Below are positions 1-7,479 of a stretch of 19,636 nucleotides of DNA, piece after piece; position 1 is the first letter of the stretch; the number at the start of each line of letters is the position of its first letter. The stretch is from UBA5078 sp963977405 (lineage in GTDB: Bacteria > Pseudomonadota > Gammaproteobacteria > Pseudomonadales > Pseudohongiellaceae), in assembly GCA_963977405.1 (NCBI GenBank), contig CAXBOY010000056.1, forward strand, positions 1-19,636. The letters run 5' to 3'. The notes beneath the pieces are model-generated. The model made no database searches. It was not told where the DNA came from and saw only the letters and a list, made by a program, of their open reading frames with translations. The translations under genes were made by a program, and so were the position numbers.

Positions 1-840
1 ATAACCGAACAGACGCTTGCGAGCGAAGGTAGGGATAATCGCAGAGATAATGCCGAAAGCCGGCAGAATCATGATGTATACCTCGGGGTGACCGAAGAAC
101 CAGAATACGTGCTGGAACAGTACTGGATCGCCGCCGCCAGCAGCATTGAAGAAGCTGGTGCCGAAATGGATGTCGAACAGCATCATCGTGACCACGCCCG
201 CCAATACTGGCATTACCGCGATAAGCAGGTAAGCCGTAATCAACCATGTCCAGACGAATAGTGGCATCTTCATCAGTGTCATGCCTGGCGCACGCATGTT
301 CAATATCGTCGCAATGATATTAATGGAGCCCATAATCGAGGAGGCGCCCATTATGTGAATCGCGAAAATCAAGAAGGTTACCGAAGGCGGCGCATAGGTC
401 GTCGACAGTGGCGCATAGAAGGTCCAACCGAAGTTCGGAGCTCCTCCCTCGAGAAATAGAGTTGAGGCCAGCATCGCGAAAGCGAATGGCAGGATCCAGA
501 AACTCCAGTTATTCATGCGTGGCAGGGCCATATCTGGCGCCCCAATCATCATGGGGATCATCCAGTTTGCGAGACCCACGAATGCTGGCATGACAGCACC
601 AAACACCATGATTAAACCGTGCATGGTGGTCATTTGGTTGAAGAAGTTTGGTTCTACCAGTTGCAAACCGGGCTGAAACAACTCAGCACGGATAACCATG
701 GCGAATGTACCGCCAAGCAAGAACATGGCAAAGCTGAACCACAGGTAAAGGGAACCGATATCTTTATGGTTGGTAGTAAACAACCATCGCGATATTCCCT
801 TTGCTGGACCGTGATGATGATCGTCGTGTGCTGCGCTCAT
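1..840 (-). CDS. ctaD: Cytochrome c oxidase subunit I, N-terminal 280 residues (partial)
   Basis: This is the haem-copper catalytic subunit of an aa3/caa3-type terminal oxidase in the inner membrane; it reduces O2 to water and pumps protons. The frame is open from the ATG at 840 to the left window edge, so about 250 C-terminal residues lie outside. The N-terminus is His-rich (HDDHHHGPAKG), as is common in proteobacterial CtaD. Visible family marks are the low-spin haem a ligand His74 in TTMHGLIMVF, the conserved MIGAPDMALPRMNN segment near residues 98-111 (proton-channel region), and FFGHPEVY with the CuB ligand His251, Glu253 and the cross-linked Tyr255. It lies 15 nt downstream of coxB; an AGAGGA overlapping the coxB stop serves as ribosome-binding site with about 11 nt spacing. 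Co-transcription with coxB is inferred. The identification is secure; the C-terminal CuB and haem a3 histidines cannot be checked here. Confidence 0.97.
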   Translation of the reverse strand, partial: MSAAHDDHHHGPAKGISRWLFTTNHKDIGSLYLWFSFAMFLLGGTFAMVIRAELFQPGLQLVEPNFFNQMTTMHGLIMVFGAVMPAFVGLANWMIPMMIGAPDMALPRMNNWSFWILPFAFAMLASTLFLEGGAPNFGWTFYAPLSTTYAPPSVTFLIFAIHIMGASSIMGSINIIATILNMRAPGMTLMKMPLFVWTWLITAYLLIAVMPVLAGVVTMMLFDIHFGTSFFNAAGGGDPVLFQHVFWFFGHPEVYIMILPAFGIISAIIPTFARKRLFGY

Positions 841-855
841 TGTGTCTACTGTCCT

Positions 856-2001
856 CTACTGTGCTTCTAAAATTGCATTTACGTCGGCTGGCTGGACAAG
901 ATCGCCAGTACTATTGCCGAACGAGTTTCTGATATACGTCAGGGTCGATGCTAGCTCTACCGGGCTCAGCTGACGGGCATAAGCCGCCATTGCCGTTCCA
1001 GGAACACCGTTGAGTAGCAACTCAATATTTGCCGTCAGGTCGCCGTTCACTACGCTGCTGCCAGCTAGAGCTGGGAATGCAGGAGCAAGGCCAACTCCAC
1101 CGGCTTGGTGACAGGCTACACACGTGCGATTGTAGACTGCTTCACCTTGAGCCAAGGCGTCATCTCTAGTAATTGTGCTATTGGACATTGCTTGCGCCGC
1201 AACGGCTTGTTCTTGACGGCCTGCATACCAAGCATCGTATTCGTCCTGTGGCACGGCATGGACTACGATCGGCATGAAGCCATGCTCGATACCGCATAGT
1301 TCCGCACACTGACCACGGTATACACCAGGCTCTTCTACGATTGCCCAGATCTCATTGATAAAGCCAGGGATCGCGTCTTTCTTAACTGCGAAATCGGGTA
1401 CCCACCATGAGTGGATTACGTCATTTGAGGTCACTAAGAAGCGAACCTTCTTGTTGATTGGGATCACTAGGGGATTATCGACTTCGAGAAGATAAGTCTC
1501 GTCTTTTGGCAGCTCATTGCTGATCTGCTCGCGCGGGGTGCTCAGGCTGCTGAAGAAGCTAACTTCCTCTTCCATAGAGTCTTGACGCAGATAGCGATAC
1601 TCCCAGCGCCATTGATATCCTATTACTTGGATATCGAGGTCAGACTCGGAGGCATCGTAAGCCTCAGTGAGAACACGTGTCGCTGGAATCGCCATCAAAA
1701 TGAGAATGATGAAGGGAATAATTGTCCAGACGATCTCAACCTTAGTGCTCTCATGAAAGGTCGCAGAGACTGCACCCTTAGATTTGCGATGATTGATGAT
1801 CGACCACAGCATAACGCCGAATACAACGACCCCGATGGCAACACACCACCAGAGAATTTGCATATGTAGATCATAGGTCTCGCGACTGATTTGGGTTACG
1901 CCCTGGGGCATATTTAGATCCCAGGCGGCCTGAAGGTTAGTGCTGAACATCGAAACTGCCGCAACGGTCAGGGCTAACCACAGCTTTGCTTTAGGCAACA
2001 T
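856..2001 (-). CDS. coxB: Cytochrome c oxidase subunit II with fused C-terminal cytochrome c domain
   Basis: This subunit takes electrons from a donor into the binuclear CuA site and passes them to subunit I. Numbered from the chosen Met it has 381 residues: a signal peptide (about 1-26, ending near LQA), two membrane helices (about 50-70 and 88-108), and a periplasmic cupredoxin domain with CuA ligands His197, Cys232, Cys236, His240 and Met243. A C-terminal haem c domain follows, with CVACH (Cys294, Cys297, His298) and probable axial Met338 in GTAMAAY. The fused haem c domain marks a caa3-type enzyme. The frame can also begin at the ATG at 2016 (five residues longer), but that codon has no Shine-Dalgarno sequence, whereas the ATG at 2001 has GGAG at 2014-2011, nine bases upstream. 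ctaD follows directly. The very long leader is described separately. Confidence 0.96.
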   Translation of the reverse strand: MLPKAKLWLALTVAAVSMFSTNLQAAWDLNMPQGVTQISRETYDLHMQILWWCVAIGVVVFGVMLWSIINHRKSKGAVSATFHESTKVEIVWTIIPFIILILMAIPATRVLTEAYDASESDLDIQVIGYQWRWEYRYLRQDSMEEEVSFFSSLSTPREQISNELPKDETYLLEVDNPLVIPINKKVRFLVTSNDVIHSWWVPDFAVKKDAIPGFINEIWAIVEEPGVYRGQCAELCGIEHGFMPIVVHAVPQDEYDAWYAGRQEQAVAAQAMSNSTITRDDALAQGEAVYNRTCVACHQAGGVGLAPAFPALAGSSVVNGDLTANIELLLNGVPGTAMAAYARQLSPVELASTLTYIRNSFGNSTGDLVQPADVNAILEAQ

Positions 2002-2063
2002 TCGCCGTGTCTCCATTGATTAGAAAAAGGCTGAGTTAATATTAATTCTTTGTTATTGGTTCG

Positions 2064-2083
2064 GGCCTCGCTCTCCTGAGGCC
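2064..2083 (-). other. Inverted repeat (hairpin) in the coxB leader
   Basis: The perfect 6-bp arms GGCCTC and GAGGCC enclose an 8-base loop; on the coxB transcript the loop reads AGGAGAGC, which looks like a Shine-Dalgarno sequence but has no start codon at a fitting distance. It sits about 60 nt upstream of the coxB start. A regulatory or RNA-stability role is inference. Confidence 0.4.
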
Positions 2084-2280
2084 TACGGCTTAAATTACAG
2101 CGACGATCTGATTAGAGCCTGAATCGGGTCAAAACTATACGACCCTAGCCCACCCATGTGGATTCGCTAGACAGGAATAAACAATCGAACCCGCATACTA
2201 CTAAAAGGTCCTACCTCGGAAATGACCAAGGAAAATAGAAAACCCCTTCAAAATCATGTGGGCGCAATAGAAGCGCGGCG

Positions 2281-2289
2281 ATTATAGCA
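2281..2289 (-). promoter_or_regulatory. Extended -10 promoter for coxB-ctaD
   Basis: On the minus strand these bases read TGCTATAAT, a perfect extended -10 (TGn plus the consensus hexamer). Transcription would start near 2274. No good -35 hexamer sits 16-18 bp upstream, which is typical of extended -10 promoters. An A-run/T-run palindrome (AAAAACTCTTTTT, 2289-2301) lies just upstream. The assignment to coxB rests on direction and on the absence of another gene between. Confidence 0.6.
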
Positions 2290-2326
2290 AAAACTCTTTT
2301 TGAAATACCATCCTACAATGCCGGAA

Positions 2327-2379
2327 TTGACGCCTATTTCGGCCAACTATGGTAACAAGTTGTCATTTCTTGGCGTCAA
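2327..2379. repeat. Inverted repeat between prlC stop and coxB promoter
   Basis: Exact 8-base arms TTGACGCC (2327-2334) and GGCGTCAA (2372-2379) are separated by 37 bases, within which CAACT and AGTTG form a smaller inner pair. The element starts six bases beyond the prlC stop, and no U-run follows on either strand. It could be a prlC 3'-end structure or a protein-binding site upstream of coxB; the sequence does not decide. Confidence 0.4.
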
Positions 2380-2385
2380 ATTGAT

Positions 2386-4437
2386 CTATCGCAACAGTCC
2401 GTCTTGTTTTAACAATGCTTCAAGCTGGGGCTCGCGCCCCATAAAAGCTTCGAATAATACCGATGCATCGTCCGATCCGCCTCGCGAGAGCACCTTATTG
2501 AGGAAGGCTTCACCCGTTTCTTGGTTGAACACCCCATTTTCCTCGAAAACCGAGAAGACGTCGGCAGAGAGAACCTCGGCCCATTTATAGCTGTAATACC
2601 CTGCCGCATACCCCCCGGCGAAGATATGAGAGAAGCCATTTGCAAAGCGATTGCTGCTGGGCACAGCATATACCGAAGTTAGCGCTCGCACATCTCCCAT
2701 CACTTGCGAAACAAGGGCCGAGTTAAATGGTCCCGCCAACTGATGCAGCTTGAAATCGAACATCGCAAACTCGAGCTGCCGGACTGTTCGCATGCCTGCT
2801 TGGAAATTTTTAGCCTGCAATAACTTATTCAATAGTGCCTCTGGCAAGGGTTTCTTGGTTTCGAAATGAGAGGAAATCAAGGCGATCGCCTGCTCATCCC
2901 AGCACCAGTTCTCCATTAGTTGGCTTGGCAGTTCGACGGCATCCCAAGCAACACCGCTGATACCCGAACAGCGCAGGTGCGTTTCGGCGGTAAGCATATG
3001 GTGCAGCCCATGACCAAACTCATGGAATAACGTAGTCACCTCACTGTGGGATAGTAAAGCTGGCGTTTTCTCACTCCCTTTAGAGAAATTGCATACGAGA
3101 TACGCCACTGGTGTCTGTATGCTTCCATCAGCGAGCTGCCTGCGCGACCGACATTCGGCCATCCACGCGCCCGAGCGCTTGCCTTCGCGCGTAAACACAT
3201 CGAAATAGAAACGCGCGATCACTTTATTGTTACGACTCACATCAAATGCCTGAACAAGTGGGTTCCACTTACTCATCTGCGTGTTCGCTTTTATCTCTAT
3301 GCCGTAGATTCGGCTAGCAATGGCGAACAAGCCTTCCTGCACTTGAGCTAAAGGAAAATATGGGCGCAGCTCTTCTTGGGAAATATCGAAGGCTCGTTTA
3401 CGCAGCTTCTCGCTGTAGTAGGCGATGTCCCAGGCTTTCAGATCGACAATGCCGTGCTCTTTCGAGGCGAACTCGCTCAACTCTTCGAATTCGGCCTGCG
3501 CTGCCGGCACCGCTAGAGTGGCAAGGTCGGCGAGAAAGTCATTAACGCGATCTACCGACTTAGCCATTTTACGAGCTACCGACACCTCGGCATAGTTGTG
3601 ATAACCCAACAACTGGGCAAGCTGAGCGCGACACGCCAGGATCTCGGAAATTATGCCCGTGTTATCAAACTGTAGGTCGTGTCCGCCTTGGTCTGAGGCA
3701 CGAGTCGTGAATGCTGTATACATCTCTTCACGCAATTGACGATTATCGGCGTGAGTACTGATGGCGATGTAGCAGGGGGCATCCAGCGTTAAAAGATAAC
3801 CCTCCTGGTCTTTGCTTTGCGCCAAATCTGCGGCCGTCTGCAAGCTTGCCTCCGGCACACCTGCTAACTCTGCTTCATCACTGATAAGCTTACTCCACGC
3901 CATTGTGGAGTCGAGCACGTTATTACTAAACTTCGTTGATAACTTGCTTAATTTGGCCTCTAATGCTGCGAATATCTCTTTTTTGTCGTCATCAAGATCA
4001 ACGCCCGCGAGTTTGAAGTCCAGCAAATAATCTCGCAGCACCTTGCACTGCGTATTGCTAAGCTTAAGCTTCTGGGCGCGCGCGTCTAATGCCTCAACAA
4101 TTTCGAAAAGCGCGCGATTCTGACCTAGCTCGGTGTAGTACTGCGTAATGAGAGGCTGACATTTATTGTAGGCTTCGCGAATTGCTGCTGTATTGTTCAC
4201 AGCATTCAAGTGGCTTGCCGTTGACCAGACTTTGTTTAAGTTGTCCTCCATCTCCTCCAATGGTGTCATAAGACTTTCCCAATCAGGCTCGGCTTCATTC
4301 TTATCGCTAGCCAACAACGCAATAAGCGCCTCATTGTTTTGACTTAACACGCCGGTAACGGCGAGCTCTATATGCTCGGCGCTTATCTCGGGAAAATCGG
4401 GCAGTTGGTCAAATTGAAGGAGTGGGTTGTGGCTCAT
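2386..4437 (-). CDS. prlC: Oligopeptidase A (M3 family zinc metallopeptidase)
   Basis: This is a cytosolic thimet-type oligopeptidase that degrades short peptides such as those left from cleaved signal peptides and ATP-dependent proteolysis. The 683 residues match the family length (E. coli about 680). The zinc-binding motif HEFGH is at residues 472-476 in TTLFHEFGHGLHHML; the third ligand is expected in DAVELPSQLMENW shortly after. The N-terminal half is helical and acidic, as in M3 enzymes. The start at 4437 is supported by TAGAGG five bases upstream. It is transcribed alone and divergently from the gamma-carbonic-anhydrase-like gene, 92 bp away; I recall the same two genes as neighbours in Pseudomonas. 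No intrinsic terminator is evident after the stop. Confidence 0.95.
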   Translation of the reverse strand: MSHNPLLQFDQLPDFPEISAEHIELAVTGVLSQNNEALIALLASDKNEAEPDWESLMTPLEEMEDNLNKVWSTASHLNAVNNTAAIREAYNKCQPLITQYYTELGQNRALFEIVEALDARAQKLKLSNTQCKVLRDYLLDFKLAGVDLDDDKKEIFAALEAKLSKLSTKFSNNVLDSTMAWSKLISDEAELAGVPEASLQTAADLAQSKDQEGYLLTLDAPCYIAISTHADNRQLREEMYTAFTTRASDQGGHDLQFDNTGIISEILACRAQLAQLLGYHNYAEVSVARKMAKSVDRVNDFLADLATLAVPAAQAEFEELSEFASKEHGIVDLKAWDIAYYSEKLRKRAFDISQEELRPYFPLAQVQEGLFAIASRIYGIEIKANTQMSKWNPLVQAFDVSRNNKVIARFYFDVFTREGKRSGAWMAECRSRRQLADGSIQTPVAYLVCNFSKGSEKTPALLSHSEVTTLFHEFGHGLHHMLTAETHLRCSGISGVAWDAVELPSQLMENWCWDEQAIALISSHFETKKPLPEALLNKLLQAKNFQAGMRTVRQLEFAMFDFKLHQLAGPFNSALVSQVMGDVRALTSVYAVPSSNRFANGFSHIFAGGYAAGYYSYKWAEVLSADVFSVFEENGVFNQETGEAFLNKVLSRGGSDDASVLFEAFMGREPQLEALLKQDGLLR

Positions 4438-4529
4438 GGCTACCTCTAATAGTCGGTGTTGTAATCTGTATACTACTGCAACGCAGTGCTACATTACCAA
4501 ACAAGCCCAAAACCCTTCAGAGAATTAGC

Positions 4530-5087
4530 ATGAGTATTCGCGCTTTCGACAAACAAATTCCTAAAGTGGATCGAACTGCCTTCATCGATCCCGCCGCGCT
4601 CGTCATCGGCAAAGTCAGCATCGGCCAAGACAGTTCAGTGTGGCCGTTCGCTGTAATTCGTGGCGACGTAAACAATATTTCCATCGGTGATCGTTGTAGC
4701 ATCCAAGATGGCACCGTTGTTCACGTGACACACGATGGCGCAATGAATCCAGGCGGGTTTCCCACACAAATCGGCAATGACGTTACCGTCGGTCATAAGG
4801 TGATGTTGCATGGCTGCACTATTGGAGACAGGGTGCTAGTAGGTATGGGGGCCATCGTCATGGACGGCGTAAAGATCGAGTCAGATGTAGTGGTTGGCGG
4901 TGGTAGTCTAGTTCCGCCAGGCAAGACACTTGAGAGTGGTCACCTCTACGTTGGTTCGCCGGTGAAGAAGATTCGCAAACTGAGCGAAGATGAATTGAAC
5001 TATTTTCAATATACCGCTGGGAAGTACGTGGAACTAAAAGAGCAGCACAAACAATCTTTGGCCGCGGCAGAATCCGACTACGGTTGA
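4530..5087 (+). CDS. yrdA: Gamma-carbonic-anhydrase-like protein (YrdA family)
   Basis: This is a 185-residue left-handed beta-helix protein built of hexapeptide repeats, for example IGDRCSIQDG, IGNDVTVGHK and IGDRVLVGMG. Members are trimers that bind a metal with three histidines; here these should be the second His of VVHVTHDG or its neighbour and the two in VGHKVMLHG. The conserved AVIRGD segment is present. True carbonic anhydrase activity has been shown only for some relatives, so CO2 hydration is possible but not certain. The frame is open back to 4422, but residues before MSIRAFD do not resemble the family and would overlap the prlC start, so I take the ATG at 4530; only a weak AGAGAA precedes it. 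The stop lies 6 bp from the convergent aroE stop. Confidence 0.9.
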   Translation: MSIRAFDKQIPKVDRTAFIDPAALVIGKVSIGQDSSVWPFAVIRGDVNNISIGDRCSIQDGTVVHVTHDGAMNPGGFPTQIGNDVTVGHKVMLHGCTIGDRVLVGMGAIVMDGVKIESDVVVGGGSLVPPGKTLESGHLYVGSPVKKIRKLSEDELNYFQYTAGKYVELKEQHKQSLAAAESDYG

Positions 5088-5093
5088 ATAAAG

Positions 5094-5921
5094 TTAGGAT
5101 TGCGCGAGTAGATGGCGCAGTTGTCGAATCACGGGCGCTGTTTGTGGGCTATACCCGCGCCAGATTCGAAAGGACTCCGCTGCTTGCTCTACTAACATTC
5201 CTAGCCCATCGAAGGCATGGGCTGCCAGCAGCGATTTTGACCAAGCCTGAAACTTAGTATCCCCCGCTCCGTAGATCATGTCATAGCAACAGGTGTGAGT
5301 ACTCACTGCGCTGGGATGAACCTTTGGAAGCTCGCCTTGCAAGCCGGCGGAGGTACCGTTAATGATAAAATCGAAGGCTTCGGTAGGAATATCGTCATAG
5401 TGGACTGCGTGTATCTTCACCTCTGACTGCACTGCGTCAACAAGCGCCTGTGCGTTCGCCACAGTTCGGTTCGCTATATAGATCGTGCTCGGAGATTCAG
5501 CGATAAGATTTGCAAGAACTCCTTTAACGGCACCACCAGCCCCCAACAAAAGTATGCGTTTTTCGGCAAGTACAGCACCATGATTCTGCTTTAGGTCACG
5601 CAATAATCCAGTGCCATCGGTATTCTCGCCGGTCAACGCCCCATCAGAGTCGCGATAAAGCGTATTTACCGCACCAGCTTTGCGCGCGGCCTCGCTATGA
5701 CGGTCAGCCATAGCCCACGCCCGCGCCTTAAAGGGCACGGTAATGTTAAGGCCTTTTCCTCCATTGTCGAAAAATTCGGTAACGCTGCGCTCAAAGACAT
5801 CGAGCTCTACCAGAATTGCCCTGTACTCTAAACTCTGCTGTGTCTGTTCGGCGAAACGGGCATGTATCCACGGGGATTTGCTGTGCTCAATAGGGTTGCC
5901 AATGACTGCGTAACGGTCCAA
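5094..5921 (-). CDS. aroE: Shikimate dehydrogenase (NADP+)
   Basis: It reduces 3-dehydroshikimate to shikimate with NADPH in the chorismate (aromatic amino acid) pathway. Its 275 residues are usual for AroE. Substrate-binding SKSPWIH is at 14-20, catalytic Lys65 in NITVPFK, Asp102 in ENTDGTG, the NADPH glycine loop GAGGAVKG from residue 127, and the NRT phosphate-binding motif follows. The start is a TTG at 5921: the in-frame stop TAG lies only two codons upstream, no ATG is available that keeps the conserved YAVIGNP start, and CAGGGG sits seven bases before the TTG. It is last in the leftward purE-hemF-aroE group, 21 bp after hemF; the hemF-aroE pair is also known from Pseudomonas. Confidence 0.95.
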   Translation of the reverse strand: MDRYAVIGNPIEHSKSPWIHARFAEQTQQSLEYRAILVELDVFERSVTEFFDNGGKGLNITVPFKARAWAMADRHSEAARKAGAVNTLYRDSDGALTGENTDGTGLLRDLKQNHGAVLAEKRILLLGAGGAVKGVLANLIAESPSTIYIANRTVANAQALVDAVQSEVKIHAVHYDDIPTEAFDFIINGTSAGLQGELPKVHPSAVSTHTCCYDMIYGAGDTKFQAWSKSLLAAHAFDGLGMLVEQAAESFRIWRGYSPQTAPVIRQLRHLLAQS

Positions 5922-5942
5922 ATCCTAACCCCTGCGAAAATG

Positions 5943-6875
5943 TTATGCCCAATCTCGGAAACGTAGATAGTCGGTGTATAAACGAGCCTCTTCCGTGCCA
6001 GGCTCTGGTTGCCAGTTATAGTCCCAACGCACTACAGGGGGCAAGGACATCAAAATAGACTCGATGCGGCCAACCCCAGACTGCAGACCAAATAATGTGC
6101 CGCGATCGTACACTAGGTTAAATTCAACATAGCGACCACGCCGGTAACATTGGAAGTACTTATTCTGCTCGGTGTAACTGAGATTTTTGCGACGCTCCAC
6201 AATTGGGCAGTAAGCCTCCAAATAGCTGTCGCCTAAGGCCTTCACCATAGCGAAGCAATCTTCGAAAGGCATCTCGTTGAAATCGTCGAAAAACAGGCCA
6301 CCGACGCCGCGGGGTTCATCTCGATGCTTTAAATAAAAATACTCGTCACACTGCTTCTTAAAGCGGGGATATAACGACGCATCGAATTGCTCGCAAGCGC
6401 GCTTCGCAGTGCTATGCCAATGTTGGCAATCTTCGTCGAAACCATAATAGGGCGTCAGGTCGTAGCCACCACCAAACCACCAGACGGGTTCCTCGCCAGG
6501 CTTCTCCGCTATAAAAAAACGGAAATTGGCGTGGGAGGTAGGCACCATCGGGTTATTAGGGTGAATCACTAATGAGACACCCATCGCCTGGAACGAGCGG
6601 CCGGCGAGCTCAGGGCGTGTAGCAGAGGCAGAGGGTGGCAGCTTTTCTCCAAAAACGTGTGAGAAGTTCACTCCGCCTTTTTCGAAAACCGCACCGTCAC
6701 TAATCACTCGACTACGGCCAGTGCCGCCATCATCTCTATCCCATACATCAGTATGGAATTTGCCGGTCTGGTCGATCGCCTCTAAACCGCTACAAATGCT
6801 CTCCTGAAGGCCCAGCAAGTAGTCCCTTACCATAGCGATCTGGGCAGCAGTAATTAACCCCTCGTTTCCGCTCAT
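5943..6875 (-). CDS. hemF: Oxygen-dependent coproporphyrinogen III oxidase
   Basis: It decarboxylates coproporphyrinogen III to protoporphyrinogen IX using O2 in haem synthesis; it acts in the cytosol as a dimer. The 310 residues compare with about 300 in E. coli. Conserved segments run in order: GGTGRSRVISDGAVFEKGG near 50, GVSLVIHPNNPMVPTSHANFRFF near 100-125, WWFGGGYDLTPYYGFDED near 133-150, DEPRGVGGLFFDDFN near 187-200, and RRGRYVEFNLVYDRGT near 245-260. The ATG overlaps the purE stop in an ATGA, implying translational coupling. The aerobic enzyme fits an organism that also has a caa3 oxidase; whether an oxygen-independent HemN exists elsewhere cannot be seen. Confidence 0.97.
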   Translation of the reverse strand: MSGNEGLITAAQIAMVRDYLLGLQESICSGLEAIDQTGKFHTDVWDRDDGGTGRSRVISDGAVFEKGGVNFSHVFGEKLPPSASATRPELAGRSFQAMGVSLVIHPNNPMVPTSHANFRFFIAEKPGEEPVWWFGGGYDLTPYYGFDEDCQHWHSTAKRACEQFDASLYPRFKKQCDEYFYLKHRDEPRGVGGLFFDDFNEMPFEDCFAMVKALGDSYLEAYCPIVERRKNLSYTEQNKYFQCYRRGRYVEFNLVYDRGTLFGLQSGVGRIESILMSLPPVVRWDYNWQPEPGTEEARLYTDYLRFRDWA

Positions 6876-7378
6876 GACTTACGAGACTCTTGCAGCGCGC
6901 GATCTTGCGCCTGTACGTTATCGGCTTTCTGTTCGCGCTCTGCCTTTACTCTTTTAGCGAGCTCAGGGTCCTGAAGTGCGAGGATCTGAGCGGCGAGATA
7001 GCCTGCGTTTTTCGCGCCGGTCTTGCCTATCGCTACAGTACCCACTGGGATTCCTGCTGGCATCTGCACGGTAGAAAGAAGAGAGTCCATCCCTTGCATA
7101 GGGCCGGAATCGATTGGGACCCCTATTACTGGCTTCAGGGTATGAGCCGCAACAGCGCCAGCGAGGTGAGCGGCTAGTCCGGCACCTGCTATGAACACGG
7201 CGCAGCCGCGCGATTCGGCGTCTGCTAAATACTGTTGAGTGGCAGCGGGCGTGCGGTGCGCGGAGGTGATTTTCATCTCACTGCGAACACCTAGACTAGT
7301 CAATACGTCGTTAGCGCCTTGCATAACAGGTAAATCTGACTCGGAACCCATCAGTATTGCGACGAATGCGTTATCCAT
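6872..7378 (-). CDS. purE: N5-carboxyaminoimidazole ribonucleotide mutase
   Basis: It converts N5-CAIR to CAIR in de novo purine synthesis; class I PurE is a small octameric enzyme. The 168 residues fit. Motifs seen are MGSESDLP at 10-17, SAHRTP at 39-44, and the glycine/alanine-rich GAGLAAHLAG segment near 65. The start at 7378 is preceded by GAGGA at six bases spacing. Its usual partner purK (ATP-dependent N5-CAIR synthetase) is not adjacent: dprA lies 101 bp upstream and hemF overlaps downstream. The last 25 residues are charged and Gln-rich, an ordinary tail. A candidate promoter in the gap suggests purE can head its own unit. Confidence 0.95.
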   Translation of the reverse strand: MDNAFVAILMGSESDLPVMQGANDVLTSLGVRSEMKITSAHRTPAATQQYLADAESRGCAVFIAGAGLAAHLAGAVAAHTLKPVIGVPIDSGPMQGMDSLLSTVQMPAGIPVGTVAIGKTGAKNAGYLAAQILALQDPELAKRVKAEREQKADNVQAQDRALQESRKS

Positions 7379-7417
7379 TTCTGGTCCTCATTTTGGGGGA
7401 AAAAATAGAGCGGTGAA

Positions 7418-7426
7418 ATTACAGCA
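7418..7426 (-). promoter_or_regulatory. Candidate extended -10 promoter for purE-hemF-aroE
   Basis: The minus strand reads TGCTGTAAT: a TGn extension with a hexamer matching TATAAT at five of six bases. A TTGCAA at 7439-7444 could act as -35, but its spacer is only 15 bp. The start site would be near 7411, about 33 nt before the purE ATG. Confidence 0.4.
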
Positions 7427-7429
7427 GTC

Positions 7430-7466
7430 TGTTTCGCCTTGCAAGCGCGACACCTAGCTCGAAACA
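7430..7466. repeat. Inverted repeat upstream of purE
   Basis: The perfect 7-base arms TGTTTCG (7430-7436) and CGAAACA (7460-7466) enclose 23 bases and span the candidate purE -35 region, in the dprA-purE gap. It does not resemble the enteric PurR operator. It may be an operator or an RNA hairpin after dprA; there is no T-run, so not an intrinsic terminator. Confidence 0.35.
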
Positions 7467-7479
7467 CTAACTCAAAATC

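Larger units (their letters stand above)
2002..2385. other. Intergenic region: coxB leader and promoter, prlC 3' flank
   Basis: This is the only stretch over 300 bases without a gene. Seen from the leftward coxB unit it holds an extended -10 element at 2281-2289, then a leader of about 270 nt. The leader contains two short inverted repeats: GGGTC/GACCC (2126-2130 with 2141-2145) and GGCCTC/GAGGCC (2064-2069 with 2078-2083, 8-nt loop). Neither is followed by a T-run, so they are not intrinsic terminators. Between the promoter and the prlC stop (2386) there is a further dyad, TTGACGCC/GGCGTCAA, at 2327-2334 and 2372-2379. I see no credible small gene: the open frame that starts at 2300 on the plus strand runs antisense into prlC and resembles nothing known to me. 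Confidence 0.7.

Noticed and set aside
2064..2145. Intrinsic terminators or a riboswitch in the coxB leader
   Set aside because: The hairpins lack T-runs, and I recognise no riboswitch consensus.
2300..2590. A 96-codon plus-strand frame at the prlC 3' end
   Set aside because: Two thirds of it is antisense to prlC and the rest carries the dyad; there is no Shine-Dalgarno sequence or known resemblance.
4475..4487. The dyad ACTGC-AAC-GCAGT in the prlC/yrdA gap as an operator
   Set aside because: Five-base arms are expected by chance at this frequency, and no matching promoter pair is clear on either strand.
4422..4529. A hydrophobic 36-residue N-terminal extension of the gamma-carbonic-anhydrase-like protein
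   Set aside because: It would overlap the start of divergent prlC and does not resemble the family, which begins near MSIRAFD; the ATG at 4530 is preferred.
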